NCBI RefSeq assembly: GCF_905147045.1 | Contig: NC_065893.1 | Coordinates: 2,790,001 to 2,854,000, forward strand | DNA: 64,000 bases | Reading direction: 5' to 3' | Source of the DNA: Nymphalis io | Taxonomy: Eukaryota; Arthropoda; Insecta; Lepidoptera; Nymphalidae | Part shown: positions 11,672-23,822 of the stretch, one piece after another | Layout: each line of letters begins with the position of its first letter | Numbering within the stretch: position 1 is the stretch's first letter | The notes under the pieces: generated by a model | What the model was told of the DNA's origin: nothing | Seen by the model: the letters and a program-made list of their open reading frames with translations, nothing else | Databases searched by the model: none | Made by a program: the position numbers and the translations under genes

Positions 11672-12699
11672 TTACGTACGGACTTATAGCCGATCACAGC
11701 CATGATCAATCTGCATTAACAAAAGTTTAAAATAAACAATAATAATAAGCTCACTAATATATTTCGCATGATTTGTGAAAGAATCCGCAATCATAAGATC
11801 GACTTTCGGTAGATTATTTGTTAGTCTACGTGAAAATACTGCTCCTATTTTAGCATAAAATAATAATAATAATCGTTCTAATATTATTATAAGTTAAAGA
11901 ACATATTTGGGGAAACAAATCAGAAAGAGGGATAGAATAAATACGAAAATATCAAAGTGCGTATCGCAAAAGAGTCGCCCGCAATAACGAATGGGCGAAG
12001 TGACGTCACAGTCAAAACTCGGACGGAGCAGAAATTATACGAGAGCGCCTAAAATCTGATGAGTGGGTGTTACCTACCCAGACGAGCTCGCACAAAGCTC
12101 TACCACCAGTAAATGTTTCTTAAATGTGGCAGACAATTGCGCACTAAGCCTCCTCGCTCCGATACTGTGTTCGAAAAATGAACTGGCTCTTCTTTCACCG
12201 GTGAAGGCAATAAGGTTAATACTGCTAGCATTCTTGTCACAGTTGCAGGCAGTTATGTTTAGTACTTAATCTTAGATAGTACTAGCATTATCTCATGACT
12301 AATAGCGCTTACCTGCCCTAATACCATTAATATACTGCTCACGGACGTGTTATCCAATATCTTAATAAAGCACAGATAATTACGTAAATAAGGCTTTCGA
12401 TCGAATTTCGAATCGATCTTTTTATGTGGTGTTGCTTAAAATAAATCCTTATATATCTTTAAAGTATATTGAGCCGGGCTAAGGAAAGTATTATAAATAA
12501 TGCTAAGAGTGAGTCATCTTATATACTAAGTGTGCCTTTACATTGATCACAAGCTTTTTGTACCTTCAGTCATGTCACCCCTAAGCTCCGAAACAACCAA
12601 TGGAAGTGCCATTTTGGTTCTTGAAAACTAAAAGGGATGCGGAAATACATTTTGTAATAACCACATAAGTAGTTCTTTCTTTTTAGTGTCCTCGCTGCT
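11672..12699. other. AT-rich intergenic stretch
   Basis: No gene seen. It contains the second CRE palindrome (12000-12009) inside a GC-richer patch (about 11955-12050). A short stretch at 12061-12110 resembles the SINE head in the minus orientation. Confidence 0.55.
12000..12009. promoter_or_regulatory. Second perfect CRE-like palindrome
   Basis: GTGACGTCAC, identical to 10555-10564. Read on the minus strand it is followed by TCGCCCAT and then TATTTTCG, words that follow the first palindrome on the plus strand in the same order. Confidence 0.45.
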
Positions 12700-12840
12700 C
12701 TAGATCGGGACAACATATTATTTCCTCCACCAAATACGGTCATAAGCTGTATGTCCGCCCATCACCTTCTTTATTACGTCAGACTATCTTGTAGGTGCCC
12801 TACCCCGAGCACGTCTGCAATCTTTTAGCCCCGAAACAAT
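12700..12840 (-). mobile_element. RTE-like LINE C-terminal fragment
   Basis: Minus-strand reading shows R-G-R-A-P-T-R, then S-D-V-I-K-K-V-M-G, resembling the conserved C-terminus of lepidopteran RTE-type reverse transcriptases. It is interrupted by stops. Confidence 0.5.
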
Positions 12841-12920
12841 TTGCTTGCTCTCAAGAAAATTATTTGATGAGAATAGCGCATAATGTGTCCGAAACAACTT
12901 AGGACTCGTTTTCGGCAAAT

Positions 12921-13067
12921 AATAATAATATCTTGGGACATTTTTTACACGGGCCATCTGATCCCAAATTAATCTTGTACAAAGCTTGTGCTATGGAAAC
13001 CAGACAGCTGATATACTACATATACCACTTTTCTTTTGTAAATACCTACCAACCACGCCAACCGGCT
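12921..13067 (-). repeat. tRNA-headed SINE (family C), internally deleted
   Basis: Reverse copy of the SINE at 22324-22597. Both ends are present (cttgtacaaagcttgtgctatgg near one end, ccaaccacgccaaccggc at the other) but the B-box part of the head and the following body are missing. Confidence 0.75.
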
Positions 13068-13454
13068 CGTCAAATAAAAGAGAACTAGTGGTTATATTAA
13101 GCTCTTATACAATATGTGATCGTTCATTATTACCTAAGTACCTACTATTATTATCACTACATATTAAAAAAAAAACCGCCACGTCTGTTTGTTTGGAAGC
13201 AATAAACTCAAAAACAACATACAATTTTCACCAATGAACGAAGTGATTCATGAGGAAAATTTATTCGTATAATTCATTAAGATTTTGTGCAAATTGGCTA
13301 AATTTGACATTAATTGTTGAAGATCATGCTGACTCGGAGTTTCGCTGGCTTTTGCCACATAAACCAATAGAGTTATATTTATTACGATATATTCTTTTAT
13401 GTAGATCTTAACTCCCATGTGAAGCTTGGTCGCCTGGTCGGGTAGCTAGTAATT
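13068..13454. other. Intergenic stretch, nothing identified
   Basis: AT-rich DNA with no gene or repeat recognised. Confidence 0.5.
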
Positions 13455-13748
13455 ATTTTTTTTTTATAGAATAGGAAGGTGGACGAGCATATGGGCCACC
13501 TGATGGTAAGTGGTCACCAAACGCCCTTAGACATTGGCATTGGAAGAAATGTCAACCATCGCTTATAGCCAATGCGCCACCAACCTTGGGAACTAAGATT
13601 TTATGTCACTTGTGCCTGTAATTACACTGGCTAACTCACCCTTCAAACCGGAACACAACAATATCAAGTATTGCTGTTTTGCGGTAGAATATCTGATGAG
13701 TGGGTGGTACCTACCCAGACGAGCTTGCACAAAGCCCTACCACCAGTA
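13455..13748 (-). mobile_element. Metulj-like SINE, full length
   Basis: Complete reverse-orientation copy from poly-T to the caccagta end, highly similar to the copies at 22947 and 36851. Confidence 0.85.
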
Positions 13749-14514
13749 AATTTTAAAATAACTCGTTTAAACAACTGATAGCGTAGATAGTCTTTGAATA
13801 ATGGTTTAAGTTTCCACATTAAAACATAAAAACAATTTTGTCACAGAAGTCTTGTCGAATATTGTAAGTGTGAGGTTTTGAAAAATATATTGTGTATACG
13901 TAGGTACAGACTGACGTACGAGTTTTTTTTATCTCTTACCTTTTATTTAATAAAAAAATACAGTAACCAATAATTACGTCACAATGATTCATTCTAATAT
14001 GCTCTTGCGATTATTGTACATACTCTTTACCATATAAGTGCAATAATTTTGCCTGGTATATATATAGATAACAGAGCATTGCGAAACGTGAATCGGAAAG
14101 AAAGACATTTTTTTTATACTTTCTCCTCTTACAGAACTTATAAGTTTTATTTAACATAACGAAATAAGTTCATTTTTTTAAATTTTTAATTTTTTTTTAC
14201 GATCATGAACAATTTTCATTAAAAAATATTTTAGAAACAATTTTTGTGTAACATAATTATTTTGTCAAAATATGCATATAAATTGTTTGAACATTATAAT
14301 TCGAATGTGCTGTTTATTTTTATGTACAAACGATCACACTATCGCTTTGCAACGGATATTACTTAAGGAAAAATAATAAATACCGAACTCCCAATAAACA
14401 AAGATTATTTCTGTAAGAATGCGTAAATGCAGGGCTGGATTAAGACACAGAAATAGACAAATTTAATATTGAACCCACACGTCACAAAAAATATAAAATA
14501 GAGATGAGATTATA
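13749..14514. other. AT-rich intergenic stretch
   Basis: No gene or repeat recognised. Confidence 0.5.
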
Positions 14515-14739
14515 ATTCCGCAAAACAACAGTACTTGGTTTTGTTTTGTTCCGGTTTGAAGGGTGAGCCAGTGTAATTACATGAACAAGGGACATATCAT
14601 CTTAGTTCCCAAGGTTGGTGGCACATTGGCGATGTAAGCGATGGTTAACATTTCTTACAATGTCAATGTATATGGGCGTTGGTGACCACTTAGCATCAGG
14701 TGGCACCATATGCTCGTCCGCCTACCTATACTATAAAAA
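14515..14739 (+). repeat. Metulj-like SINE, head missing
   Basis: Begins inside the element at the ccgcaaaaca segment and runs to the A-tail. It has several substitutions and a small deletion. Confidence 0.8.
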
Positions 14740-14819
14740 GGATATGTAGTATAGGTTAATAAATATTCTTATTATCATATTCTTCAGCTTTAGACGAAAT
14801 AAAAGTTACTAGTAACAAT

Positions 14820-14945
14820 GATGTCCTCCTGACTTATTTCGGTCACATCTCAAGAGAGATTTGCCAACTGCGCAGGACATAAGTGTGTCAGCTAACATAA
14901 ATACAAGGAACGGCAATCAGACACGACCGGAAAGATTTCAGACTA
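14820..14945 (-). repeat. SINE family D fragment, diverged
   Basis: Keeps the caagagagatttgccaactg and acacgaccggaaagattt segments of the SINE seen intact at 38832-39237. Confidence 0.65.
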
Positions 14946-15660
14946 CTACTAATAATAATAATAAATAATAATAATAAATAACTTTATTCACCAAAAAGAA
15001 ACAAAGACAAAAAAATTAAGGTACATAACCATAAAAAAAAGAGTTAACAATATCATAATTTGGTGAAAAGGTCGTAGTCTCAGCTAGGCTGCTTTTCAGT
15101 TTACGCCTTGTACATATGCTGCCAACACAAACGCTACATTCAGTGCAGTAAAAGGTAAAAGGAGATAAAATTACTTAAATAATAAAAGTTAATACAATTT
15201 ATAACACGCACAAAAGGCTAAAATAAAAGAAAACATGCAAGCATTACTAAAACAGTGAGGTCTTTTTTTTTTAATTCTAGAAAAAGGAAAATATTTCATA
15301 TTAAATAAAAAATGAAAATAAAATAGTAATAAAATATTTAAAATGTTTAAACAAATAGAGATATATGTTTTAATAAATTACAATCAAAATAACAATTAAA
15401 TATTGAAGTATAGTTACACACATTTGTCCAGACACATTGCGTCTTTTTCATAGATAGAAGCCATTGCCTGCATTGTGCCTTAAACTTATTTTGAGATGAC
15501 TTTTGAGATGTAATGGTCTTAATCGGAGGTGGGATATCGTTCCAACACTTAGAAGCAGCGAAACGAAAGCTACCTCTAAATGCAAATGTGGTCTAGGCAG
15601 TACTAGTCGCGGAACTCGGCTCAATCTACAATTGGATTCATTTGTTTCAGACTATTTAAG
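14946..15660 (-). mobile_element. LINE 3' end (L2/CR1-like), decayed
   Basis: Minus-strand reading contains S-F-R-F-A-A-S-K-C-W-N-D-I-P-P-P-I-K, the W-N-x-(I/L)-P-type C-terminal motif of CR1/L2-like reverse transcriptases, followed by K-A-Q-C-R-Q-W-L. Downstream on the same strand is a long AT-rich 3' UTR with an AATAAA-containing end near 14965-14990. It is a different family from the LINE at 3155. Confidence 0.65.
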
Positions 15661-16497
15661 TTTATCCGCCAAATAATTGGGAATTTTATGATATTTTAAG
15701 TTGAAAGTGATATTATTTAATTTAACGGCGATTTTTCATATTTAATATTACTAATGCCGAAATCAGATGAATATTTTCATGATTAATTTTCACCATGATA
15801 TTCCGGTTTAAACCGTGGTAACCGTGATCATAGCCTTTCAATAATTATTTTTAAATGTTTTCACAGAATTGCACTTTTCGATCTGGTTAATACGATAATA
15901 TTAGCTTGTTAAATCTCATATACGATGCAAGATAGCAATATTCAATTTGCATTTGCATTGCATCTAAAATAATTATAATCTTAAAACTATCATCTAACAT
16001 TTATATATGTATATTACATTTACCATTAATCAAACAAACAGTCATAATATTTCTGTGTTATTTGTCAAAATTCAAATTGTTTCGCGAAGGTTACGATTAA
16101 CAATATCACGGAGCGATTCGTAGAAATGATGTCACCAAGTCTGAGTCAGTGACATTGATAACAAATAACTATAGCATATAATTGGTAACAATATTTAATC
16201 ATTATATACATGACCTAACGGATTTTTTAAATCTCCATTAGGCATCATTCATTCGATATCTTTTGTTTCTTTAGATACTTAATGACATGAAAATTCAGTA
16301 GTTTTTGCGGGTTTTCGCAATCTTCTTCTAAGATTCAAATTTTTGTGTTGTTTTTTCAGTGGGCCATCTCATATATAAGCTTGATATAGCTTCAAATATA
16401 TACATATCTTTAGACAGATTTGCAATGGTAATGTATGAATGCTTGCTTGTGTTTAAACTTCGATCATATAACTTGTAACCAAGTTTTAAGATACTAG

Positions 16498-16685
16498 TAA
16501 TTGCTCGCAGCTTCGCCCACGTAATACAAACACTAATAGGGTAGAGCGGGTATTAGATAAAAAAAATATATGATTCCTTGGGGTTAAAGTTTGATTCATA
16601 GCAAATTTTATCAAAATCGGTTTAGTGGTTTAGCCTTAAAAGCGTAACAGACAGACTTTCGCATTTATAATATTGGTATAGATAC
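16498..16685 (+). repeat. Dispersed repeat with cagacag motif
   Basis: Contains ttgctcgcagcttcgccca, ttatcaaaatcggttta and gtaacagacagac, a combination common in lepidopteran intergenic DNA. Similar tails occur at 19680-19860 and 55165-55305. The family was not determined. Confidence 0.5.
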
Positions 16686-17339
16686 CTAAAGGATAATATA
16701 AATCGTACAATTTCAAATTATATATTCTTGTTTAATAAACTGTAATTAATAATCTCGAGTAAAATTAATTAAGTGATTTTTTTTGGTTACGGAAAACGGG
16801 TCTCATATATTTCAAACAATGTTTTCTGTCCTATATTTCAGTACGTTTGTAATTTGAGTCACACATACACTAAATTCCTAATATGGACATAATAGAAGTT
16901 AAGTCAAAAATCTTTAATCCGGATTTAGAGTTTTTTTTTCATCTCCAATTTAACAATTTCACAGGAATCAAATTATATTTTTTTTTATTTGAATGGCTTT
17001 GTAATAAATATCATTTAATGATTTTTTAAAATTTGCAATTGAATATTTTTGGACGTCAAATTGTCAAATAAAAATAATGCTAACCCTATGCATTTAGGTA
17101 ATAGAAGTTACAAGTATGTACGTCACAAAAATCTTTTATTATTTTATGAATATACATAACAATATCCAATAAATACTTATCGGGAGTTGATTTGAAGACT
17201 CGTTATCCGATTGTTCAGCCATGGTGAAGATACAAAATAACACTCTTGGCACTTGATATAATAGTCCGTTTGATCGACAGCAAACACAGATTGCAAATTA
17301 ACTTTACGGAATTAATCACATTGGAAACGTAGTGAGTTC

Positions 17340-17475
17340 GATGCCACGTGGTGTGTTTCTACGCGACCGCTCGCTGTGCCTTTCTATCCTGACCCCCGTT
17401 GATCTTCCACTTCGAATTCTCCAACCATCTTTTTTTGTGTATCTAACTATCACTCCTACATCACCATGGCAACAA
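17340..17475. promoter_or_regulatory. GC-richer patch with E-box and RFX-like X-box
   Basis: CACGTG (canonical E-box) at 17345-17350. An imperfect X-box palindrome, atcaccatggcaac, lies at 17460-17473; its reverse complement GTTGCCATGGTGAT differs slightly from the RFX consensus. No adjoining coding exon was found, so promoter activity is speculative. Confidence 0.25.
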
Positions 17476-17649
17476 CCGCACCCAAGCAGCTAGGAACTGC
17501 TTGACGTTTCCGATAGATAGCGTCATAAGACTGACGCTGCGACATATTGATAAGCGAGTCATTATTTCAAACCCTTTTTATTTTCATCTCATAATTAATC
17601 TTTTGGGCCCTGATGATGTGATAATACTCTAACATTCTAAGACTAGCCA

Positions 17650-17750
17650 ATCTGCGAAGGAGATATTATAATAAAGGAGTACGACTACACAAGAATGTGC
17701 GCAAACACAGGTGGCACCTATGGTCGTACTTATAATCCGAAAAAAAGGCT
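17650..17750 (-). repeat. SINE family D fragment, old
   Basis: Shares the tgtgcgcaaacacaggtg and ataatccga segments with the SINE at 38832. Confidence 0.5.
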
Positions 17751-18104
17751 TGGACGCAACTTTACTACCCGAGACCAAGGTGTGCTATAAAAAAATCTTG
17801 ACAGCGGAGCGTAATAAATTTTTATGCTGGAGTTAAGAAAAGAAGACACAGGATTTCGGAGACCTGGATTTCTGAAGTTATAATTTAATGGTTAACAACA
17901 ATTATTCGGTTCAAACAATATATATAATATTAATTAACAATATTATTTAACAATATCTATACAAAATATAGATTGATAATCTTTTTTTTTCTATATAGAA
18001 CGATATATGTAGATAAAACTATATATAGTAGGAGTATTATTTTACCGCTATAACAGCGTTGTTAAAAACACACTAATCTCAAACGCAATTATGTCTGCGT
18101 CTTG

Positions 18105-18388
18105 TTTTTTTTATAGAATAGGATGGCGGACGAGCATATGGGCCACCTGATAGTAAGTGATCACCTACGCCCTTAGACATTGGCATTGTAAGAAATGTCA
18201 ACCATCGTTTACATAGCCAATGCGCCACCAACCTTGGGAACTAAGATTTTATGCACCTTGTGCATGTAATTACACTGGCTCACTCACCCTTCAAACCGGA
18301 ACACAACAATATCAAGTACTGCTGTTTTGCGGTAGAATATCTAATAAGTGGGTGGTGGTATCTACCCAGACGAGCTTGCACAAAGCCC
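18105..18388 (-). mobile_element. Metulj-like SINE
   Basis: Reverse copy from poly-T to cacaaagccc. It lacks the last dozen bases of the head and has a small ggt insertion in its gggtggtggta segment. Confidence 0.85.
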
Positions 18389-18686
18389 AATCTGTAAAAT
18401 TAGTGATTTGTTAAAAGTATTAAATTGTGTTATTTGAATTTTTATGAGTAATTGAGTGAGTAATTTACTTAAATTTTTATGAATTGTTGTTTTATTTTTA
18501 TAATGATCAATACGAGTATTCAGTACATTTTTCTCCTCCAGTTGTCAAATATTTTCGTTTTTTGTTTTGTAGCGTTTGACTAGCCAAATTGTTATCAATA
18601 AAAAAACCTTCGAAATATGAAAATTCATATAGTGATCGAATTTTGACAACTGGGCGAACATTAATAGGTACACTTAAAACAATTTA

Positions 18687-18989
18687 CAGTACAGTAACAG
18701 CCTGTCAATGTCCCACTGCTGGGCTAAGGCCTCCTCTCAAATTTTTTTTTTTGGTTTGGAGCTTATTCCATCACGCTGCTCCAATGCGGGTTGGTGGAAT
18801 ACACATGTGGCAGAATTTCAGTGAAATTAGACATGCAGGTTTCCTTACGATGTTTTCCTTTATCGTAAAGCACGAGAGGAATTATGATCACAAATTAAGC
18901 ACATGAAAATTCAGTGGTGCTTGCCCGGGCTTGGACCCACGATCATCGGTTGAGATTCACGCGTTCTAACCACTGGGCCATCTCGGCTT
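18687..18989 (-). mobile_element. tRNA-headed SINE (family B) with target duplication
   Basis: Full-length reverse copy. It is flanked by a 10-base direct repeat AAACAATTTA at 18677-18686 and 18994-19003, consistent with LINE-assisted insertion. Confidence 0.85.
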
Positions 18990-19003
18990 CAACAAACAAT
19001 TTA

Positions 19004-20911
19004 AAGCATATGTTTAATTAAATTAAAAACGTAATGCTCGTAGTATTTGTCTAGGAGCTAAAGGCGTAGTCAATGCGGCCCTGCATTCAACACAGTCGTC
19101 ATAATAAAATATTACAATAGAGACAGGGAAATCTCCTGCTTGATATGATATAACATTATCGTCATAGTTTCTATAATATGCCGTTTGGAAAATATATAAT
19201 GTAATACTTTATTAGAAAACGTATTAAATATAAATCTTACCGTAATTCAAAATATCATATACGGCCGCCATGTATTTTTTTACATGTTTATTTAAATTAT
19301 TTAACAACTATTTTTGGCTGGCAGCGTCCGCTTCAAAAACATTTCAAAAATTGTGTCGACTTTTTAGTTTCGGATAGTCTACTCGTACATATTAATCTAT
19401 ATATCAAAACTATGTAACATATTAACATACTATTATATAGGCTATGTTCGTCCTGAATCTAAAAACTGGAAAGATTTCGCAGTTACATATCACTCGTATT
19501 GGTTATCGGAAAAAGACAAAAAACTTATCTCTTTATATTAACTCTTCTTGGCATACGCGGGTAGAATAAACATCTCCATAAAAATAACTATAGATTTACT
19601 CGGCGAACGGCATTAAATTTCCCAGTCAGCATTATTTTTTCCGACATCTTCAAAAATCTTTGTGTTGTTTTAGCCAATTTACACTATAGTTTTCATTATA
19701 GTTTATAATGAGTTATACACCTAAATATTTCTTATGAATCACTCTTTAAAATTGGTATTAGTAAAAACCGTATGATAATTCCGTTTGGTAGTTTTGGAGT
19801 TTATCGCGTTCAGACAGACAGACGCGGTGAAGGACTTTGTATTTATAGTATTTGTGCTACTCATCATTACATACTCATCTTATTTTACAATTGTAGTTCG
19901 TGTGTGATCTGAATGAACGAATGAATGAAAGACGAATTATAACTTTCGCTGACTTCTATAAAAATAATATTTGGTTAAATATTAATTTTTAGATTTCTAA
20001 AGAAAATTAATTTGAATGAACTAAAAGTATTTTTACTTCTATCTGATAAATGATATAAAAATTAAGTTACTGTGAATTACGAAATGTTTTGCAGTATAGA
20101 TATTTGGGTATCCGAAAATAACTATGTATTCAATTTTTTATGTAGTATGTTTGTTATTCAGGAAGCTATATATAACCACAGAGGCTGTACACAACAATAA
20201 CAAACTATTGAATCGTCATTGAATTCTAATTAACACAAGCAAGAAGTATTTTTTCCTTAATGTTAACAGTCCAAATATTGTGTACATGAATGAATAGATT
20301 ATATATTTATATAAGATTTATTTACATTCAGAACTCATATACAAATTAAAATTAGTAATAGCTTAACAAATAATGACTGCGAGGAACAGTGGCAAGAATG
20401 TAATCTAGCATTTCTTCGATGAATCCGATTCTAATTCGAATTCTCTGGGCGGAAAATGAAACAGTCTGAAATCCTGTCAAAAGTGAAAGCAATAAGATTA
20501 TATATAATACGCAATAACATCTTTGTAAATAGTATTTGAAAATATATATATTATTCATATATGTTAGCAATTACCGAACAATTGTCCGGATGGAAAGGTC
20601 ATCTAAAAATGATATCAATTTGATGGTGGTTGAACCTATAGACATTAAAACTGTGAGATGTAATATGTGCTTCAAGCAACACCATAAGATATTACAACTT
20701 GAAATAGCTAAAAAAATCTTACACAGTCAATGCACGAACTAAGGAATCTTACTTATTCATCTTACTCATCCTTCAAAACGGAACACGTAAAATATGAATA
20801 GCTTCTTAGCGAAATATATGAATAGAATCAGTTGAGCTTGTACAAAGCTATATCAACGGTTAATAAAAGCAGTCACAAGAGATATTTTATGGATATAGTT
20901 GCATTTAGTTA
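19004..20911. other. AT-rich intergenic stretch
   Basis: No gene recognised. It includes a dispersed repeat tail with gttcagacagacagacgcgg near 19800-19830. A very diverged reverse Metulj-like relic may lie at about 20640-20865. Confidence 0.45.
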
Positions 20912-21205
20912 CAGCCGAGATGGTCCAGTGTTAGAAAGCGTGAATCTTAACCGATGATCGTCGGTTCAAGCCCGCGCAAGTACTACTGAATTTTCATGTG
21001 CGTAATTTGTGTTTATAATTCATCTCGTGCTTGACGGTGAATGGAAACGTCGTGAGGAAACTTGCGTGTGTCAAATTTCACTGAAATTGTGCCACATGTG
21101 TATTCCATCAACCCTCATTAGATCAGCGTGGTGGAATAAGCTCAAACCAAAAAAAATATATGAGAGGAGGCCTTAGCCCAGCTGTGGGACAGGCTATTAC
21201 TGTAC
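20912..21205 (+). mobile_element. tRNA-headed SINE (family B)
   Basis: The tRNA-like head (gagatggtccagtg A-box region, ggttcaagccc B-box) is followed by the family body and the ctgtgggac / ctattact tail. Confidence 0.8.
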
Positions 21206-21337
21206 TGTTGTATTACAAAGTGTTGCTAATGATTCATTTGTACACAACCACTTAGCAGCTACAAAATAGCTTAGGAATATTTTGTTTATTTCAAATAATC
21301 ATATTTCAATAGGCAATGATCCGAACCATTGGTATTT

Positions 21338-21630
21338 ACTGGTGGTAGGGCTTTGTGCAAGCTCGTCTGGGTAGGTACCACCCACTCATCAGATATTCTA
21401 CCGCAAAACAGCAATACTTGATATTGTTGTGTTCCGGTTTGAAGGGTGAGTGAGCCAGTGTAATTACAGGCACAAGGGACATAAAATCTTAGTTTCCAAG
21501 GTTGGTGGCGCATTGGCTATAAGCGATGGGTGACATTTCTTACAATGCCAATGTCTAAGGGCGTTTGGTGACCACTTACCATCAGGTGGCCCATATGCTC
21601 GTCCACCTTCCTATTCTATAAAAAAAAAAG
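21338..21630 (+). mobile_element. Metulj-like SINE, full length
   Basis: Complete copy with head, body and A-tail. It is close to the copy at 32072. Confidence 0.88.
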
Positions 21631-21769
21631 AAATATCTTTTCTATTATTTGGGTGAACGTTATTTGATGAGTCTGTAGGTAATTTATTGCGATCACTAAT
21701 AACTATGTAATTATTTAGTGGAATCATATTTCTTCGTTGGCTCGGAATTATGTATTTTCATTGTTATGA

Positions 21770-21781
21770 TTATATATATAT

Positions 21782-21840
<59 letters not shown>

Positions 21841-21880
21841 ATATGTCTATCATATATAAATATATGATAGATATATGGAT
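21770..21880. repeat. TA microsatellite ending in a near-perfect palindrome
   Basis: A (TA)n tract of about 65 bases is followed by inverted arms at 21837-21855 and 21862-21880 (one mismatch in 19, six-base loop). The arms include atctatcatat-type sequence rather than pure TA. Confidence 0.8.
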
Positions 21881-22323
21881 GTTATTGATGATAATGTTTA
21901 GCCAGAGAGTATAGCATAATACTAAAAAATATATTGCCATCTCTTTCTCATTTGTGGACTTGACAAGGATAGCAATGTTTTTTTTTCACGCAAAATACTT
22001 TAATTAAGATATCATATACAACGGAATTTGATATTATTTCTTAGAGATTATAGGCGTTTTTGAAGAATATATATTTCCGGAAAAGTTACTGGGTACTATG
22101 AATTTATCAACAGTTACAGATTTCCTTAAATCCAAGTTGGTGTTGTAATTGTATTTGATACAGGAAAATGTAATACACTTATACAACTTAGCAACAATAA
22201 ATATCTGCTTTAAATCGAATTATTAATAAAACAAAGAAATTGATGTCTTGCTGCTTAAATTTGATCTTATTGATAATTTTACAATAACGATATCCAACGA
22301 TAATGAAGATATCAGATATATAT
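21881..22323. other. AT-rich stretch, nothing identified
   Basis: No gene or repeat recognised. Confidence 0.5.
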
Positions 22324-22597
22324 GACGGGCCGGTTGGCGTGGTTGGTAGATACTTGCCTTTTCACGCCGAAGGTTGTGGGTTCGATTCCCACCCAGGACA
22401 GACATTTGTGTGCATGAACATGTCTGTTTGTCCTGAGTCTGGGTGTAATTTTCTATATAATTATGTATTTACAAAAGAAAAGTAGTATATGTAGTATATC
22501 AGTTGTCTGGTTCCCATAGCACAAGCTTTGTACAAGCTTAATTTGGGATCAGATGGCCGTGTGTGAAAAATATCCCAGGATATTATTATTATTATTA
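22324..22597 (+). mobile_element. tRNA-headed SINE (family C)
   Basis: The head (ggccggttggcgtggttggt A-box region, gggttcgattccca B-box) looks like a tRNA but has no proper acceptor pairing. It is followed by a SINE body ending in an att-type simple repeat. A second copy is at 46085 and a deleted one at 12921. Confidence 0.8.
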
Positions 22598-22946
22598 TAT
22601 ATATCATATGTGTGAATGTTCCAAGTTATCCACACTAATAAGAATAAATAAAGAATAAACAAGAGTGTGCAAACAGTTTCATAATCTGATGGAACGGCAA
22701 AATCGACACGACCTGAAAGAAACAGGAATTGAGCAATGAGAAAATGCAGTGCCAGTGGTATTAAGTGCCTTCCGAACAACAAAAGTGTAATTGCCCATTT
22801 CTAAACTAATGGAATAAACTCTGAGGCCAATAATCTTAATTAAAATGAATGAACTGTATAAGTATGATTCATAGTCCCATAATTTGTTTGTTTTTAACCA
22901 TGATTGAGGTAAAGTATGAAATATGTTTTTTGCATTATTATTATTA
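22598..22946. other. Spacer, nothing identified
   Basis: AT-rich; a small patch at 22690-22730 resembles the middle of SINE family D. No gene. Confidence 0.4.
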
Positions 22947-23248
22947 TTTTTTTTTTTTTTTTTTATAGAAAAGGAAGGCGGACGAGCATATGGGCCACCT
23001 GATGGTAAGTGGTCACCAACGCTCTTAGACATTGGCATTGTAAGAAATGTCAACCATCGCTTACATATCCAATGCGCCACCAACCTTGGGAACTAAGATT
23101 TTATGTCCCTTGTGCCTGTAATTACACTGGCTCACTCACCCTTCAAACCGGAACACAACAATATCAAGTATTGCTGTTTTGCGGTAGAATATCTGATGAG
23201 TGGGTGGTACCTACCCAGACGAGCTTGCACAAAGCCCTACCACCAGTA
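22947..23248 (-). mobile_element. Metulj-like SINE, full length
   Basis: Complete reverse copy with a long poly-T. It is nearly identical to the copy inside the gypsy element at 36851, suggesting recent activity of the family. Confidence 0.9.
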
Positions 23249-23570
23249 AATTTAGTAATAATTGTCTTTTGTTTTTATCTTGTATGAGTTAAGTATAAAT
23301 AATTATTTTATTTATGTTTAAGTGTGGAATTTGGATATTGTGGCACAATTTATTCTTCTTTACGTGTCTTTTCACTCCTGAAGTTTGACTGTTAGCATTT
23401 TAAAAGCCTCTCTATCTATTACCAGATAAAATAGTTGTTCTATGGAAGTGGTTCTGGTACAATTTTAGACTAGCAAAGCTTCTCTCTAGTGCTGTAGATT
23501 TCGCGAAAATGTAATTTAACTTGGTAAATAAATTTTTTGTACATATATGTATGTTTACTGTACAGTTTTC

Positions 23571-23822
23571 TGTTGGTAGGGGTCAAGCTCGTCTGGGAGT
23601 TACCAGTACGTGGTATTGTTGTGTTCCGGTTTGAAGGGTGAGTGAGCCGGAGTAATTAAAGGCACAAGGGACATAGCATCTTATCGCCCAAGATTGGTAG
23701 CGCATTGGCGATGTAATCGATGGCTAACATTTCTTACAATGCCTTTATCTATGGGCGTTGGTGACCACTTACCATCAGGTGGCCCATATGCTCGTCCACC
23801 TACCTATACAATGAAATAAAAA
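23571..23822 (+). repeat. Metulj-like SINE, diverged
   Basis: All parts are recognisable, with a deletion after the head and many substitutions; it is an older insertion. Confidence 0.75.

Larger units (their letters stand above)
15661..17649. other. Intergenic stretch with a dispersed repeat and a GC-richer patch
   Basis: No gene seen. It holds the dispersed repeat at 16498-16685 and a GC-richer patch at about 17320-17560 described separately. The remainder is AT-rich. Confidence 0.5.

Noticed and set aside
22324..22395. tRNA-like sequence with A and B boxes (also at 46085, 57706, 29319)
   Set aside because: No acceptor-stem pairing and it is attached to a repeated SINE body; these are SINE heads.
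23009..23287. Plus-strand frame repeated in nearly the same form at 18220, 36909 and, on the other strand, 21286 and 32018
   Set aside because: It is the translation of the Metulj-like SINE and recurs wherever the SINE does; it is not a gene.
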